Positions 22,300 through 32,210 of a stretch of 64,000 nt of DNA are shown here, piece by piece. Both the position numbers and the translations under genes were made by a program. The stretch comes from Cymbidium sinense (taxonomy: Eukaryota; Streptophyta; Magnoliopsida; Asparagales; Orchidaceae): the NCBI GenBank assembly GCA_021442155.1, contig CM038216.1, positions 158,085,983 through 158,149,982 on the forward strand, given 5' to 3'. Under the pieces are notes generated by a model, which saw only the letters and a list, made by a program, of their open reading frames with translations, was not told the origin of the DNA and did not search any database. The first letter of the stretch is position 1, and each line of letters starts with the position of its first letter.

Positions 22300-23055
22300 G
22301 TACATTTGAATGGATGCCATTTAATTCAAGTCAGCGTCAAATTGAGGCAAATTCAGCTTAAAAATATGTGTTGTTATTTTGCTTTACCGGCTCATCCGGG
22401 TGAGTGCAAATAATCTTGATAGATTTTGATGTTTTGAAGCTAACGGCATAATCAATTTCGAGCGGAGGTCGTTTGATTTACGTTGACTCGACTCGATATA
22501 TCGTGTAGCGTATTGATGGCTTCAATCGGTTTATCATCAAGTTGTGCAATATTTATATTCTATTTAGTTTCGATATTTTGAATGCAATGGCGAAGTCCAT
22601 TCATTGATCGAAGGTTATTTGGGTTGATGTTGGTGACATCTAATGTATTTCAGCCTCGATTTGTGCGCTATCACTTCAAATCATTCGACATTTATACATA
22701 CTCATTCGAATTGAGCGTGGACAGTCTCATTTGATATTTTTCGATGTTTCAAAGCTAACAGCGTGATAAATTTTATGAACTGAGATTGTTCGGACATCGT
22801 CCTAGCTTCCCGACTCTGATATGTACGTCGACACATTGATAGCTCAATCGTTTTATTGGTTGCTCTTTAGATCATGCAATATTTATATTCCAATCAATTT
22901 CGATGTTCTGAATGCGACGGTGAAGTTTGTTCATCGATCAAAGGTCGTTTATTTTTCGACATCAGGTGCATTTTGAGCCGATTTCGCTTGGCATAAAAGT
23001 CCGTCGAATTTGACTTATGGGCTTGACCCGACTTATGACACATATGTAGAGGTCA
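22300..23055. repeat. ~330-bp tandem repeat array A2, about two units
   Basis: The landmark 'caatatttatattc' recurs at 22547 and 22877, 330 bp apart, in sequence matching array A1 ('catcgatcaaaggtcgttt', 'gacttatgacacatatg'). Module C2 follows directly. Confidence 0.88.
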
Positions 23056-24726
23056 ACAGTTTGTTATTTTTGCTGGGTTTTGGAAGGAGTTGATGTTTAT
23101 GCTTGGATTTGGAAGGGGTTGTGTATTTTGTGGCCTAGGAAGTGGTGGTTTACTCTGCTTTGTGGACTGGGAAGTTGTTGTTGTTTCTATTATGGCCTCT
23201 TCCGCCTACTTTGCCTTCGCTTGCTTATTCTGTTATGATATGGTGCTGTTTTGTTTCATTGCCCAGCTATGTGGTGATTTACTGAGTTACTGGTCTTACC
23301 GGAATGTTGCTTTCTGGTTGGTTGTGTTTGGTTTGATGGTTGTTGCTCTTCCTTCTGTTTTGTTCTTTGTGTACTACTGCTCAGGTTTTGTGAATTATGT
23401 GGTGTTGAGTGGTCTCGGGCTGAGGTTATTATATTAGATTATGTGTGCTGCTGCTCAGGCTTTGTGGATCATGTGGTGTTGAGTGCTTGTCTTAGGCTGA
23501 TGTTCTCTTATTGGATTATGTGTACTACTGCTCATACTTTGTGGATTATGTGGTGCTGAGTGATTGTCTTGGGTTGATGTTCTCTTATTGGATTATGTGT
23601 GTTGCTGCTAGGTCTTTGTGGATTATGTGGTGTTGTGTAGTTGTCTTAGGCTGATGTTCTCTTATTGGATTATGTATGCTGCTGCTCAGGCTTTGTGGAT
23701 TATGTATGATGCTGTTTAGGATCTATGGATTATGTGGTGTTGAGTGGTTGCCTTTAGTTGCTTGGGCTGCTTTGCTATCTTGTTGTTTCTGTTCTATTCT
23801 TTTCGGGTACTACATTAATTGCCTGCTTCTCTGTGGTAGGTTGCTTTTACGAGGCTATGATAACTTTGATGTTTTCTATTCCTTTCTTTGGCTAGTAGCA
23901 TAATATGTTATTGTAACCATTCTTAATGAATTTTGGATGCTCACATATGTTGTTGCTCCTGAAATGAATTTTAACAGAGCTTAAGCCTATTTTGGAGTAC
24001 CGGGAATAGAATAGGGTGGCATATGAGTAATATTTATATTTTGTGTGTTAAATAGGTAATATCTATAGTTTAGAGTGGTATGAATGTAAAAACCCTTTTA
24101 CTTTAATATTATGCTCATTTTCTCATTTCCCCTTGAGTATTTTTTTGGCAGGTCTGAAGCTTTGCAACTCAGTGTTCTTCTGCTTATTATTCAAGTGCTG
24201 GTGTTGCTTTAGGCGGATAATGTTTTCTTATTTTCCTATTTTGTATTAGTTAAGGAAATTTCTCTTTAGGTGATTTGTAGCTCATTTGAACAGTAGCTAT
24301 GAGAATTTCTCATTTAAGGCCTTTGTATTATTCATTTGATTGCAATAAAAACCTATAGCGGTTTTTTAATTGAACTTAAAGTGTGGTTTTACAATAATTG
24401 AAGTAATGTTCATTTCTAATCCTGTAGCCAATCGTGTGGATTATTCTCAAATTTTACTTGCCTTAAGTTCCTTTAAGTAATAATGCAAGCATTGAATTTA
24501 TTGAACATCTTATACAATTGAAGCTCAAGCTCAAAATATACATAAGAAAATTATAACAATTCACCACTGTTGTTCAAAATATAAAATAAATTATTACATA
24601 AATAAGAAAGTGTAGTGGACAATCATACATTTTTTTAACGTAATATTTCAGAACATACAACTCTTACAAAAACCTAATACTATTGCAAACACTATAAACC
24701 TACTAGCTATCATAAGTTTAATTTTT
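23056..24726. repeat. Module C2 with 77-bp tandem repeats
   Basis: Copy of module C1 (4446-5814) with an extra left part (23056-23407). 77-bp units have 'gattatgt' at 23437, 23514, 23591 and 23668, and a shorter degenerate unit follows. After the array the copies share 'gcctttagttgcttgggctg' and about 950 bp of noncoding tail. Open frames here are not conserved in C1. Confidence 0.87.
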
Positions 24727-25000
24727 AGCAGCTCATATTTGAGTGACCTAAGATTTATTAGAACTACTTCCTTAGAAATCACTCTGCTTGGATTAGTCAT
24801 GTCGGAAAAGAAATGCTCAACTTCATCCATCTGAAGTAGTTGCAATCATTTGTTGTCTTGTTTCAGGGACACTGATAGAATCTTCATCCACGATTTTTAT
24901 CTCTATAGACTGTAAATATAATACATTGTAAGTTACAGTGACAATAAATTGGACGATCTTGATTGCTCGTCGATGTTGTCGAGTGCCTTGAACTCATTTC
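24648..25000 (-). pseudogene. GRF-type zinc-finger protein, broken
   Basis: On the minus strand an ATG at 24997 starts MSSRHSTTSTSNQDRPIYCH. The frame continues to YRDKNRG, a TGA, RFYQCP, another TGA, then DCNYFRWM. This is the GRF zinc finger, with the CxC pair, the Cys of QCP and the Cys before the Phe/Arg/Trp motif all kept. A short deletion around ATGGATG shifts the frame; the other frame continues MDEVEHFFSDM and ends in a hydrophobic, membrane-like tail (ASRFIVFAIVLGFCKSC). The layout of N-terminal Ser-rich stretch, finger and C-terminal membrane segment fits small plant GRF proteins. GRF fingers bind nucleic acid in other proteins; the role here is unknown. Confidence 0.72.
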
Positions 25001-25570
25001 TTCACATACACAATTTTTTGAAATAAGAACATATACAAAGTTATCCAACTCAGGATAAACATTCAAAATAGGTCCAAAAAACGGAATGAACTGAAAAAGA
25101 TATTAAAACCTTAAAGTAGAAAAAGATTTGACCGACACAAATTGTAAGCCGATTAACCTTTTAATAAATTTCAGATTTCTTAAACTCTATTACTTCTGAG
25201 AGCCAATTTCCTCATGCTTGGAAAATGAAGAATAAAATACCAAAGAAGAATAGAAAACTTCAAGCCAAATGGAGACCCCAAATACATTTGGCCGAAAATG
25301 GAGACCCCAAATACATATAAAAAACTCTCAAAACGCCAGTAAATATAAAAAAATCCTATCAACAACTATAAAAGTCGATCAATCTCAAGATCTAACCCTA
25401 AAGATATATGGAAAAGCCATTATCTTCAGTTCTCGTATGAAATGAGAGAAGAGGAAGTTCCTACCTCACATTGTGAGAAGCCGCGGCGATACAGTCGCAC
25501 AGGACAGCGGAAGAAAAGGATTTGCGTAGAGGGAATAGAAATGCTCGATACCCTGATACAGGAGGTTTCG
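25001..25570 (-). other. Likely upstream exon/intron region of the GRF gene
   Basis: On the minus strand a pyrimidine tract and TTTTTCAG at about 25102-25095 look like a splice acceptor. A GTAGGAAC just after 'cacaatgtgag' near 25470 could be the matching donor. This would give a 5' intron of about 370 bp. The 5' exon would be GC-richer (about 25475-25560). This is a reading by eye without transcript support. Confidence 0.4.
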
Positions 25571-25574
25571 TCTC

Positions 25575-25710
25575 CAAGTTTTGACAGAATGGTATTTTAG
25601 AGTAACGGGAATTGTTTTGAGTGATATACGAGTAATATTTATATTTTGTGTGTTAAATAGGTAATATATATAATTTAGAATGATATGTACGTAAAAATTC
25701 CTAACAAGAT
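25575..25710. repeat. Extra copy of a ~110-bp segment from module C
   Basis: The phrase 'gagtaatatttatattttgt' plus 'gtgttaaataggtaatat' and flanking sequence occurs near 5110, 24025 and 25630, all in the same orientation. The copies at 24025 and 25630 bracket the GRF zinc-finger gene as direct repeats. Confidence 0.8.
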
Positions 25711-26054
25711 ATAAGTGTTTCTATTAATAATTATGTCATTTTATTTTCATATTTTTTTAAATTATTTTTGTTTGGATTTTATATATTTGGCATATCTGAT
25801 TATATTTTATTTTAGGAGAGATTAATAAAGTATTTACATATCTCAACTTTTAAATTTTTGTATTTAGTTATATAACATTTAAATTATCTTTACTATCTCA
25901 AATAAAATATTCCATTTCTCAAGTCACATACTTTGTTATAAATTTGATTGTTGAGGTGCAATTTTTTTCCAAGAATTTTGGGATTACAATTTGGAAATGC
26001 AATTGAGTGTGAATTTGTAAAAAAAAAAAAATCATTGCGCACATTCTGCCTCGC
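25711..26054. other. AT-rich sequence, nothing recognised
   Basis: No gene, repeat copy or RNA recognised on either strand. Confidence 0.5.
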
Positions 26055-26189
26055 ACTAGGGGTGTGCATTATTTGGTTTTAACCAAAAAGTCAAACCAAC
26101 CAAAGTTTTTGAGTAATTTGATTTGTTAATTTGGATTTTAGTTTTAATTAATGAAAACTTTAGTTTTTAGTTTTTAAATCGATTTGTTA

Positions 26190-26557
26190 CAAGGGCGGAC
26201 CTACCCTTAGTTGAGGGTGGGCAAATGCCCACCCTCAAATTTTTTTTACTCTTTAAAAAATTAGCTATTTTATGTTTATCAATTTATATTATATTTTATA
26301 CATTCAACCACTCTCTAAAAAAAAAAACCAATTTAACCTATTATTTTTAAATAACTAATTAATCAATTAAAATTAAAATATATAAGTTTAATAATCTTCC
26401 TCACTTTTATTTTTTCTTACAAATTTAATGATATTATTTTACTAATTATTTATATTTTTTTCTAAAATTATTAATTTTATAAATTTTATATATTTGTAAT
26501 TATTATATTATTTAAAAGTTTTGCCCATCCTAAAATAAAGAACTAGTTCCGCCCCTG
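26190..26557. mobile_element. hAT-type MITE, 368 bp, with 8-bp target duplication
   Basis: Termini are CAAGGGCGGACCTA and, read inward from the right, CAGGGGCGGAACTA. They are flanked by the perfect 8-bp direct repeat ATTTGTTA (26182-26189 and 26558-26565). Eight-bp duplications and CAGGG-type ends are diagnostic of the hAT superfamily. The interior has a subterminal inverted stretch (GAGGGTGGGCAAATGCCCACCCTC near 26213, itself palindromic) and no transposase, so it is non-autonomous. Confidence 0.92.
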
Positions 26558-26667
26558 ATTTGTTAAATAAAATTTTAGATGGAACCAAATAAATCAAATT
26601 TATTCATTACTTCATAAATGTTTTTCATCCATCATAAAAATTTAAATATTTTTAATGCATGAAAGTA

Positions 26668-26671
<4 letters not shown>

Positions 26672-26743
<72 letters not shown>
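26672..26743. repeat. (AT)n microsatellite
   Basis: A pure AT run of about 70 bp inside the AT-rich stretch. Confidence 0.97.
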
Positions 26744-26747
<4 letters not shown>

Positions 26748-26965
26748 TTTTGCTTATTATTTGTTCATTATAAAAAAAAAATTACATAATGAATATAAAT
26801 TTTATAAATAGTTTTTAAATATAGTAAATTTTGGTTTATCAAAAATCAAATAAAAATAATTGAATTAAATTGCTATTTAATTTATTTAATTTTGTATTCT
26901 ATTTAGTTGATTTGATCCCATTTTTTTTAAAATTCAAAATCAATCAATTTTTAAAATTCATTCAA

Positions 26966-27585
26966 TTACCCCGTACGCATAGAAACACCTCGCTTCTTTA
27001 CTCCATCTTCACCATTACTGCAAGGTCTCTCTTCTTCATTCCTGCTTCAACAAAAGCAGCATCCTCAAAGAAGTCATCTTGCGCCGATCATACCCCTCTT
27101 CTCAGCTCTCCTCATATTTTCTTCGCAACTATGGCACCTCTTTCGGTTGGCTATTTTCTGCCTCTTTTATTGTTTGTTGCAGCTGGCTATTTCTTCACAT
27201 GGTGATTTTTTGTAAGAGAAAGTGCACTAACTTAGGGCAAGCCATGCAAGTTTTAGAATAAGGTGTCCTAACTTTGTGCATGTAATGATTTAGTTCATCT
27301 ATCATTCTTTAAAAGTGCCTCCTCATTTATATGCAAGGGCATTCAAATCAAAAGCTTTAAGCATGAAAATACTTGATTAGAATGGAGATGTGAAAAAACT
27401 GCAGTTGTAATTTTTAATTTTTCAATTGTAGATTCAGAATATTTGATTTTCTTAGCTAGAGTTTCAACTTTAACTGGATTTTGAGGGTGGCAGTAAAAGG
27501 CATAAAACTGTCAGTTATGACTACTGCCAAACAAAAGAAGATGGCAATAAACCAAATATAAAGAGATTTATAAATATAAATATAG
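26966..27585. other. No gene recognised
   Basis: A moderately pyrimidine-rich stretch (27000-27200) could be old leader or promoter sequence. The open frame at 26870-27205 ends in a hydrophobic peptide but crosses obvious AT-rich repeat sequence and has no known match. I do not call it. Confidence 0.4.
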
Positions 27586-27589
27586 GAAA

Positions 27590-27790
27590 AATACATGGTG
27601 CGGAAGCAATGAATACCATTTGTCCAGGGCGTTGAATGAATTCTTGCTATTGATATCATATACAAGTATAAAGCCATCTGTCCTCTCTAGTGTGGGAGAG
27701 AGAGGCAATTGTTACCTCATTCCAGTGGAAGCTTAACGCATTCTTTTTCCTGCTCCAGTCGAATGTATCTTCTTATATTATGCAGAAACA
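27590..27790 (-). pseudogene. Possible small-GTPase gene fragment
   Basis: On the minus strand, 27686-27592 reads RTDGFILVYDINSKNSF then NALDKWYSLLPHH. The hydrophobic strand plus YDI..K.SF..L..W pattern is that of the beta4-alpha3 part of Ras/Rab GTPases. An AG precedes the segment and a possible second exon (27790-27722, ending at GAG/GTAACA) lies upstream, but the gap between them is only about 30 bp. The G1 and switch motifs are absent. The identification rests on one short motif. Confidence 0.33.
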
Positions 27791-27860
27791 ACAAAAACTT
27801 TAGGTTAATGTGGCATAAGTGATTGAACTAGGTGTTAAGTATAACAACATATATCAGAAC

Positions 27861-28027
27861 TGTTGGCTCAGCATACATAACAAACATTTGTACTCATACC
27901 ATCTATATATAGTATATCCTTTCTGTAATGTTCTATGGTAAAAAATATCTGCTCTAATGAATCATCAAAACTATTCTCTGTTCTTCATTCCTCTCCTATT
28001 TTCTCGGGTTTTCTGTTCACGTTAACA
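27861..28027 (+). mobile_element. Copia 5' LTR, about 167 bp
   Basis: Starts TGTTGGCTCAGC and ends CGTTAACA, directly followed by a tRNA-Met primer site. A TATA-like stretch (CTATATATAGTATA) lies near 27902-27915. Short LTRs are usual for several Copia lineages. The 3' LTR is missing because the element is cut at 30777. Confidence 0.85.
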
Positions 28028-28040
28028 TGGTATCAGAGCC
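28028..28040 (+). other. Primer-binding site, initiator tRNA-Met type
   Basis: TGGTATCAGAGCC immediately follows the LTR. This is the classic plant Copia primer site complementary to the 3' end of initiator tRNA-Met. Confidence 0.93.
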
Positions 28041-28259
28041 TCCCTAATGACATTTCTAAATTTACGATTCCACACTATCGCTTTCCAACCTCTTTTCTGC
28101 TTGAAGAATGTAATTCCAATCTTCCATTATGTTCTCTATGGAGAGCAATTCCAGTCCAATCAAATTGGGAAATACAAGCATTTCCTCACAACTCAAATTT
28201 AATATGAACAACATGAAAACCATTGCCAACACTTAGTTATCCACTGAGTGTTATCCCAC

Positions 28260-28830
28260 CCGGATGTCCCAAATACTCAAGTTGTTCATGGGAAACGGAT
28301 TAGATGACTATTTGGATGGAACCACACTAAAGCCATCCCCATACATTACTACTCTTAAAGGCTCAATTCAATAAAACCCAAACCACTCACTTTAGATACT
28401 TATGGACCAATTTCTATCAGTTGCTCTATACTCTACTATTTCCTCCTCCATTCTTCCTAAAGCTTGAATCATGCAAAGACATTTGGCAAACACTAGAATA
28501 TCAACTCCCGTCCACCAATCACTCTCGTATCATCTAACTCAAGAATCTGCTCCATAATATAACTATGAAGTATCAGACCATGATCCAATACCAATCCAAA
28601 ATCAAGACAAAAGTTGATACTATAGCCGCAGTAGACTCCAAACCTGTCACTGAAGACATTATTCACTGTACCCTCAATGGCCTCCCATCAACATGTCAGA
28701 CATTCAAGACAATAATACGAACAAACCTACAGCCATTAAATTTAGATGATTTTTACTTAATATTATGCAGTGAAGAATTTAATCTAGCTGTTGAAGACAA
28801 CAAGAACTTCATCTAGCCACACAACAAACC
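28260..28830 (+). pseudogene. Copia gag (UBN2-type), broken
   Basis: The start reads ILKLFMGNGLDDYLDGTTLK. Later, SVALYSTISSSILPK and, in 28565-28816, YQSKIKTKVDTIAAVDSKPV, then NGLPSTCQTFKTI and LQPLNLDDFYLILCSEEFNL. The order matches the gag-like domain of plant Copia elements (usually LNGLP.EY..F...I, then L..LL..EE). Several stops and shifts separate the pieces. No CCHC knuckle was found downstream. Confidence 0.82.
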
Positions 28831-29079
28831 TTTCCTACCACACTAGCTTCCATGCAAGGACATTGATGCGGCAGATATCAGACCAACTGAATATTCACCT
28901 TCAATACCATGCCGCAATAGCAATCCATATCTCAACTTGGAGATAACGCTAACACAGTCATCTAACAAATTTGCAATAAATCAGGACATTCAGCCATCGA
29001 ATGTTGGTACTGCACAAATTTGTTCTATTGACTCACTACCCCACAAGCATTCCTCTGCACCACCACTCAACTTATAGTT

Positions 29080-30290
29080 GAATGACTACTTGACATAGGA
29101 GCTACGTCTCATCTCACATCCAATCCTAATCCCCTTCAAAACAATCAACCTTATCTAGGGGAACATGACGTAACAATCAGCAATGGATAATCTCTTTTCA
29201 TAGCCCCCATCATATAAGGACTGCTGCCAACTTCCTCTCGTAAGCTCCACTTAAACCCATTACTTCATTTTTCCAGCATAGCTTATAATCTTTCTCTATC
29301 TATAAACTTATTGTTGACAATCTATGTTCATTTCATTTCACTTTGAACGATTGGACTATACCATCAAGGATAGTTGGACAAACAAAATCCTCCTCTACGG
29401 ACCATCCTGTAATGGACCCTACCCAGTTCAACCAAGCTTCATCTTTGCTACTACCTTAATAGCTTAAGAATCGGTAGCAACTCGTTGGCACAACCGGCTT
29501 GGTCATCCTCAACTATTCACACTACAAAAATTAGCTAAATCCCACACAGAACTACATATTCATCTATCTATTACTGCATGTACTCATTATAGTACAACGA
29601 AGTCTTGTAAATCTATCTTTTTCTTCTTCACGATCTATTACATAACTATTATTCATTATATTTTTAGATGTATGGGGTTCATCCCCAATGCCCTCCAATG
29701 AAGGATATCATTACTTTGTAATTTATGTTGATCTCTACTCCCATTTTCCGTAGTTATATCCAATGCTTAACAAATTTGAAACTACACTAAACTTTATCAA
29801 TTTCAGGACAACGATTGAAAAACAAATAAACAAACTCATCAAAATACTTCGAACTGACAATGACGAAGAATACAATAACAAAACTCTTCAAATCTTTCTC
29901 TAAAACTACGGTATTATACACCAATTCAGCTGTCCTTACACTCCAGAGTAGACTAAAATTATTGAGCGCAAACTCCGACATATTTTAAAGATTACTCGAG
30001 CTCTGATGTTCACTGCTAATCTTCTTACAACTTTTTGGAATGACGTTGTATTAATAGCAGTCTACCTAATAAACATTCTACTATCTTATACAACACATGT
30101 TGTTACTCCATATTAACTTCTATTTACTCAACCACCATCATACTCTCATTTACGGACTTTTGGTTGTCTTTACTTCCCTCGGTTACAACCCAATTCTCTC
30201 AAATTCTCAATAAGATCCATTCCCTGTGTATTTCTTGGCTACACAAGCAATCACGAAAGTAAGTACCTCCCCGCAATCAATATATATATT
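29080..30290 (+). pseudogene. Copia protease and integrase, broken
   Basis: Protease: DIGATSHLTSNPNPL near 29093, with the usual DTGAS/T active site changed to DIGA. Pre-integrase: WHNRLGHPQLFTLQKLA near 29488. Integrase core: DVWGSSPMPS near 29668, then ILRTDNDEEYNN near 29843 in another frame, then SHLRTFGCLYFPRLQP near 30145 and SIPCVFLGYTSNHESKYL. These are standard Copia landmarks (DVWGPSP, LRTDNGGEF, FGCLCYP, FLGYS). Stops and shifts occur throughout, so it is not functional. Confidence 0.88.
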
Positions 30291-30777
30291 ATTGATTTCT
30301 TGAAACCTTGTTTCCCTTTCAGTATACACTTTACATTTCCACCTCTTCAACCATCACTCTTCCAATATATACACCCTCTCATCTTGATCCCAACCTCCAC
30401 AACATCACAACCCTCAATTTCCTCTAATCTCCCAAATACTCCCTCAAGAACATCTATCAACCACACTACCCCAACACCTCCAATATCTGAATTTATTCTT
30501 GATCCTTCTCCTTCAACCCTTCCTCATCACCTCATGATAACAAGGGTCCAAATAGGGAAACTCAAACTAAAAAAATACTTGACCTTACTCAACAATGCAT
30601 CCTCCCACCTCCAATCCACTAGCTACTCCATTACCTCACCTCATTGGTGATAAGCCATGTCCAAAGAATTCCAAGCTCTTTAATCGCAAGAAACATGGAT
30701 TCTTGTGACATCACCCACTTACCAAAATATACTTGGGTGCAAATGGATCTACAAAACCAAATAGCACTCCAATGGCT
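30291..30777 (+). pseudogene. Copia linker and first part of RT, cut by LTR insertion
   Basis: A Pro/Ser/Thr-rich linker (30300-30500) leads to HHLMITRVQIGKLKLKK, equivalent to the HPM.TR.K.GI..P motif. The start of RT follows: EFQAL.SQETWILV and YLGANGSTK in shifted frames (usual VGCKWVFK.K). The element stops at 30777, where the Gypsy LTR begins, so the catalytic YVDD region is absent. Confidence 0.82.
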
Positions 30778-31259
30778 TGTTGACCTGACTTTTGGAGTGA
30801 GGATTGGACCCTCCCATCTTAGATCTAGGTGCTTTGTAGACACTTAGACTTTCTTAGTGCTAGGATACTTCTAATGATTAAGAGAACACTAAACCTAGGC
30901 CTAAAGACTTATAGGGCATAACCCTAAGGCTAGAGTTTATCTTTGGACAAGTAGGTTTTACCTACCCCAAGGCCTAAACCAAGACTCATGCCCATCCACT
31001 CATCCAAATTTAAGCTCATGTGATTGGAGCTAAAACAACTCAAACCTATTCAATTAATCTTAATTGAATTTGATTTTCCAATCCAAGCTCAAAGCTAAAT
31101 TAACTTGGACTTTAACCCAAGTTAACCTACCACAATCTTATAACTCCATTCAAACCCATTCAAGAAAACTAAACTCAATTTGATTTTCTCAATCACTCAA
31201 ATTATTCAATAGACCATTTCAAACTACTATAACATTTGTAATCAAGCTCATTGAACCAA

Positions 31260-32210
31260 GTGAATTTGATCAACCTAAGTTAGCCCATTTGACCTAAAAT
31301 GTTCAAATGAGTCAAAACCCAATCAAGCCCAAATCAATTACAATCAAAGTCACCAATCAATCTCAAATTCATCATTGGACACATCCCAACCATCCATAAC
31401 TCCAATTGGTCCATGTTGACTTGACCAAGCCACTTGACCCGAAGTGACTTAAAATGGCTAATTATGCCAAACTCCAATCAAACTCCCATTGGATCAAACC
31501 AAGCCATCTAATCCCTTTATTGATAATTGTAGGTTACTATTGAACACTCTACTACAATCAATTGAATCTAATCAAGCCAATTTGGCCCTTTGACCCAAGT
31601 TGACCTAAGTTGACCCAAAGAGTCAAATTGAACCAAATCAAATCTTAGACCAAACTGATTGAAACTAATACTTCCAAATAGTCACCAATTGAATATTAAA
31701 CATGATCTAACTTTCAATTGGACTCAATTAGGTCAACCCAATCCACTTGACTTACGTAGCCCAATTTGACCTAAAAGTTTATATTGAACCAAATCAATTC
31801 AAACCAACTCTTCCAATCAATCACCAATGATCAATTAAACATAAACCTAACCTATACTCAACCCAATTTGGCTAATTTGATCAAATTGGTAAACATGACC
31901 CATTTGACCCACATTGAACCATATGAACCAAATCTAAATCTAACCCAAATTGAATCAAATCAATTGCACTCACTCATTTTAAATGATCAACTTACCCAAG
32001 CCCCCACTTTGACCTAATTTGATTAAAATGATCAACTTAGCCCAACATGACCCATTCGACTTACATGGGTCAAATTGAGCAAAACCTAACCAAATCAAGT
32101 CCAAACCCAACCCAACCAAGTTTGGCATGACTCATCCTTGGGTTACCATGTGCCTGCCTAAGTGGGCCCAACCCATGGCGAATTCAGTTTAGGTCAAACT
32201 CATTGAACCA
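31260..32210. promoter_or_regulatory. W-box-rich part of LTR0
   Basis: I counted about 15 TTGAC(C/T) cores on the two strands in roughly 950 bp, for example TTTGACCCAAGTTGACC near 31590. TTGAC(C/T) is the core bound by WRKY factors. The cores sit inside a degenerate 'tttgaccca/tttgaccta' repeat, so density may come from repeat expansion and not selection. Confidence 0.5.

Larger units (their letters stand above)
26055..26965. mobile_element. Possible degenerate AT-rich MITE hosting other repeats
   Basis: The left edge reads AGGGGTGTGCATTATTTGG followed by 'ttttaaccaaaaagtcaaac', the style of hAT-like plant MITE ends. The right edge (near 26955, 'aattacccc') matches only loosely as an inverted repeat. 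The segment hosts a clear nested hAT MITE and an AT microsatellite. No target duplication was found, so the boundaries are uncertain. Confidence 0.3.

Noticed and set aside
26055..26965. Outer MITE as a firm call
   Set aside because: The left edge looks right, but the right edge is not a convincing inverted repeat and no target duplication was seen; listed only at low confidence.
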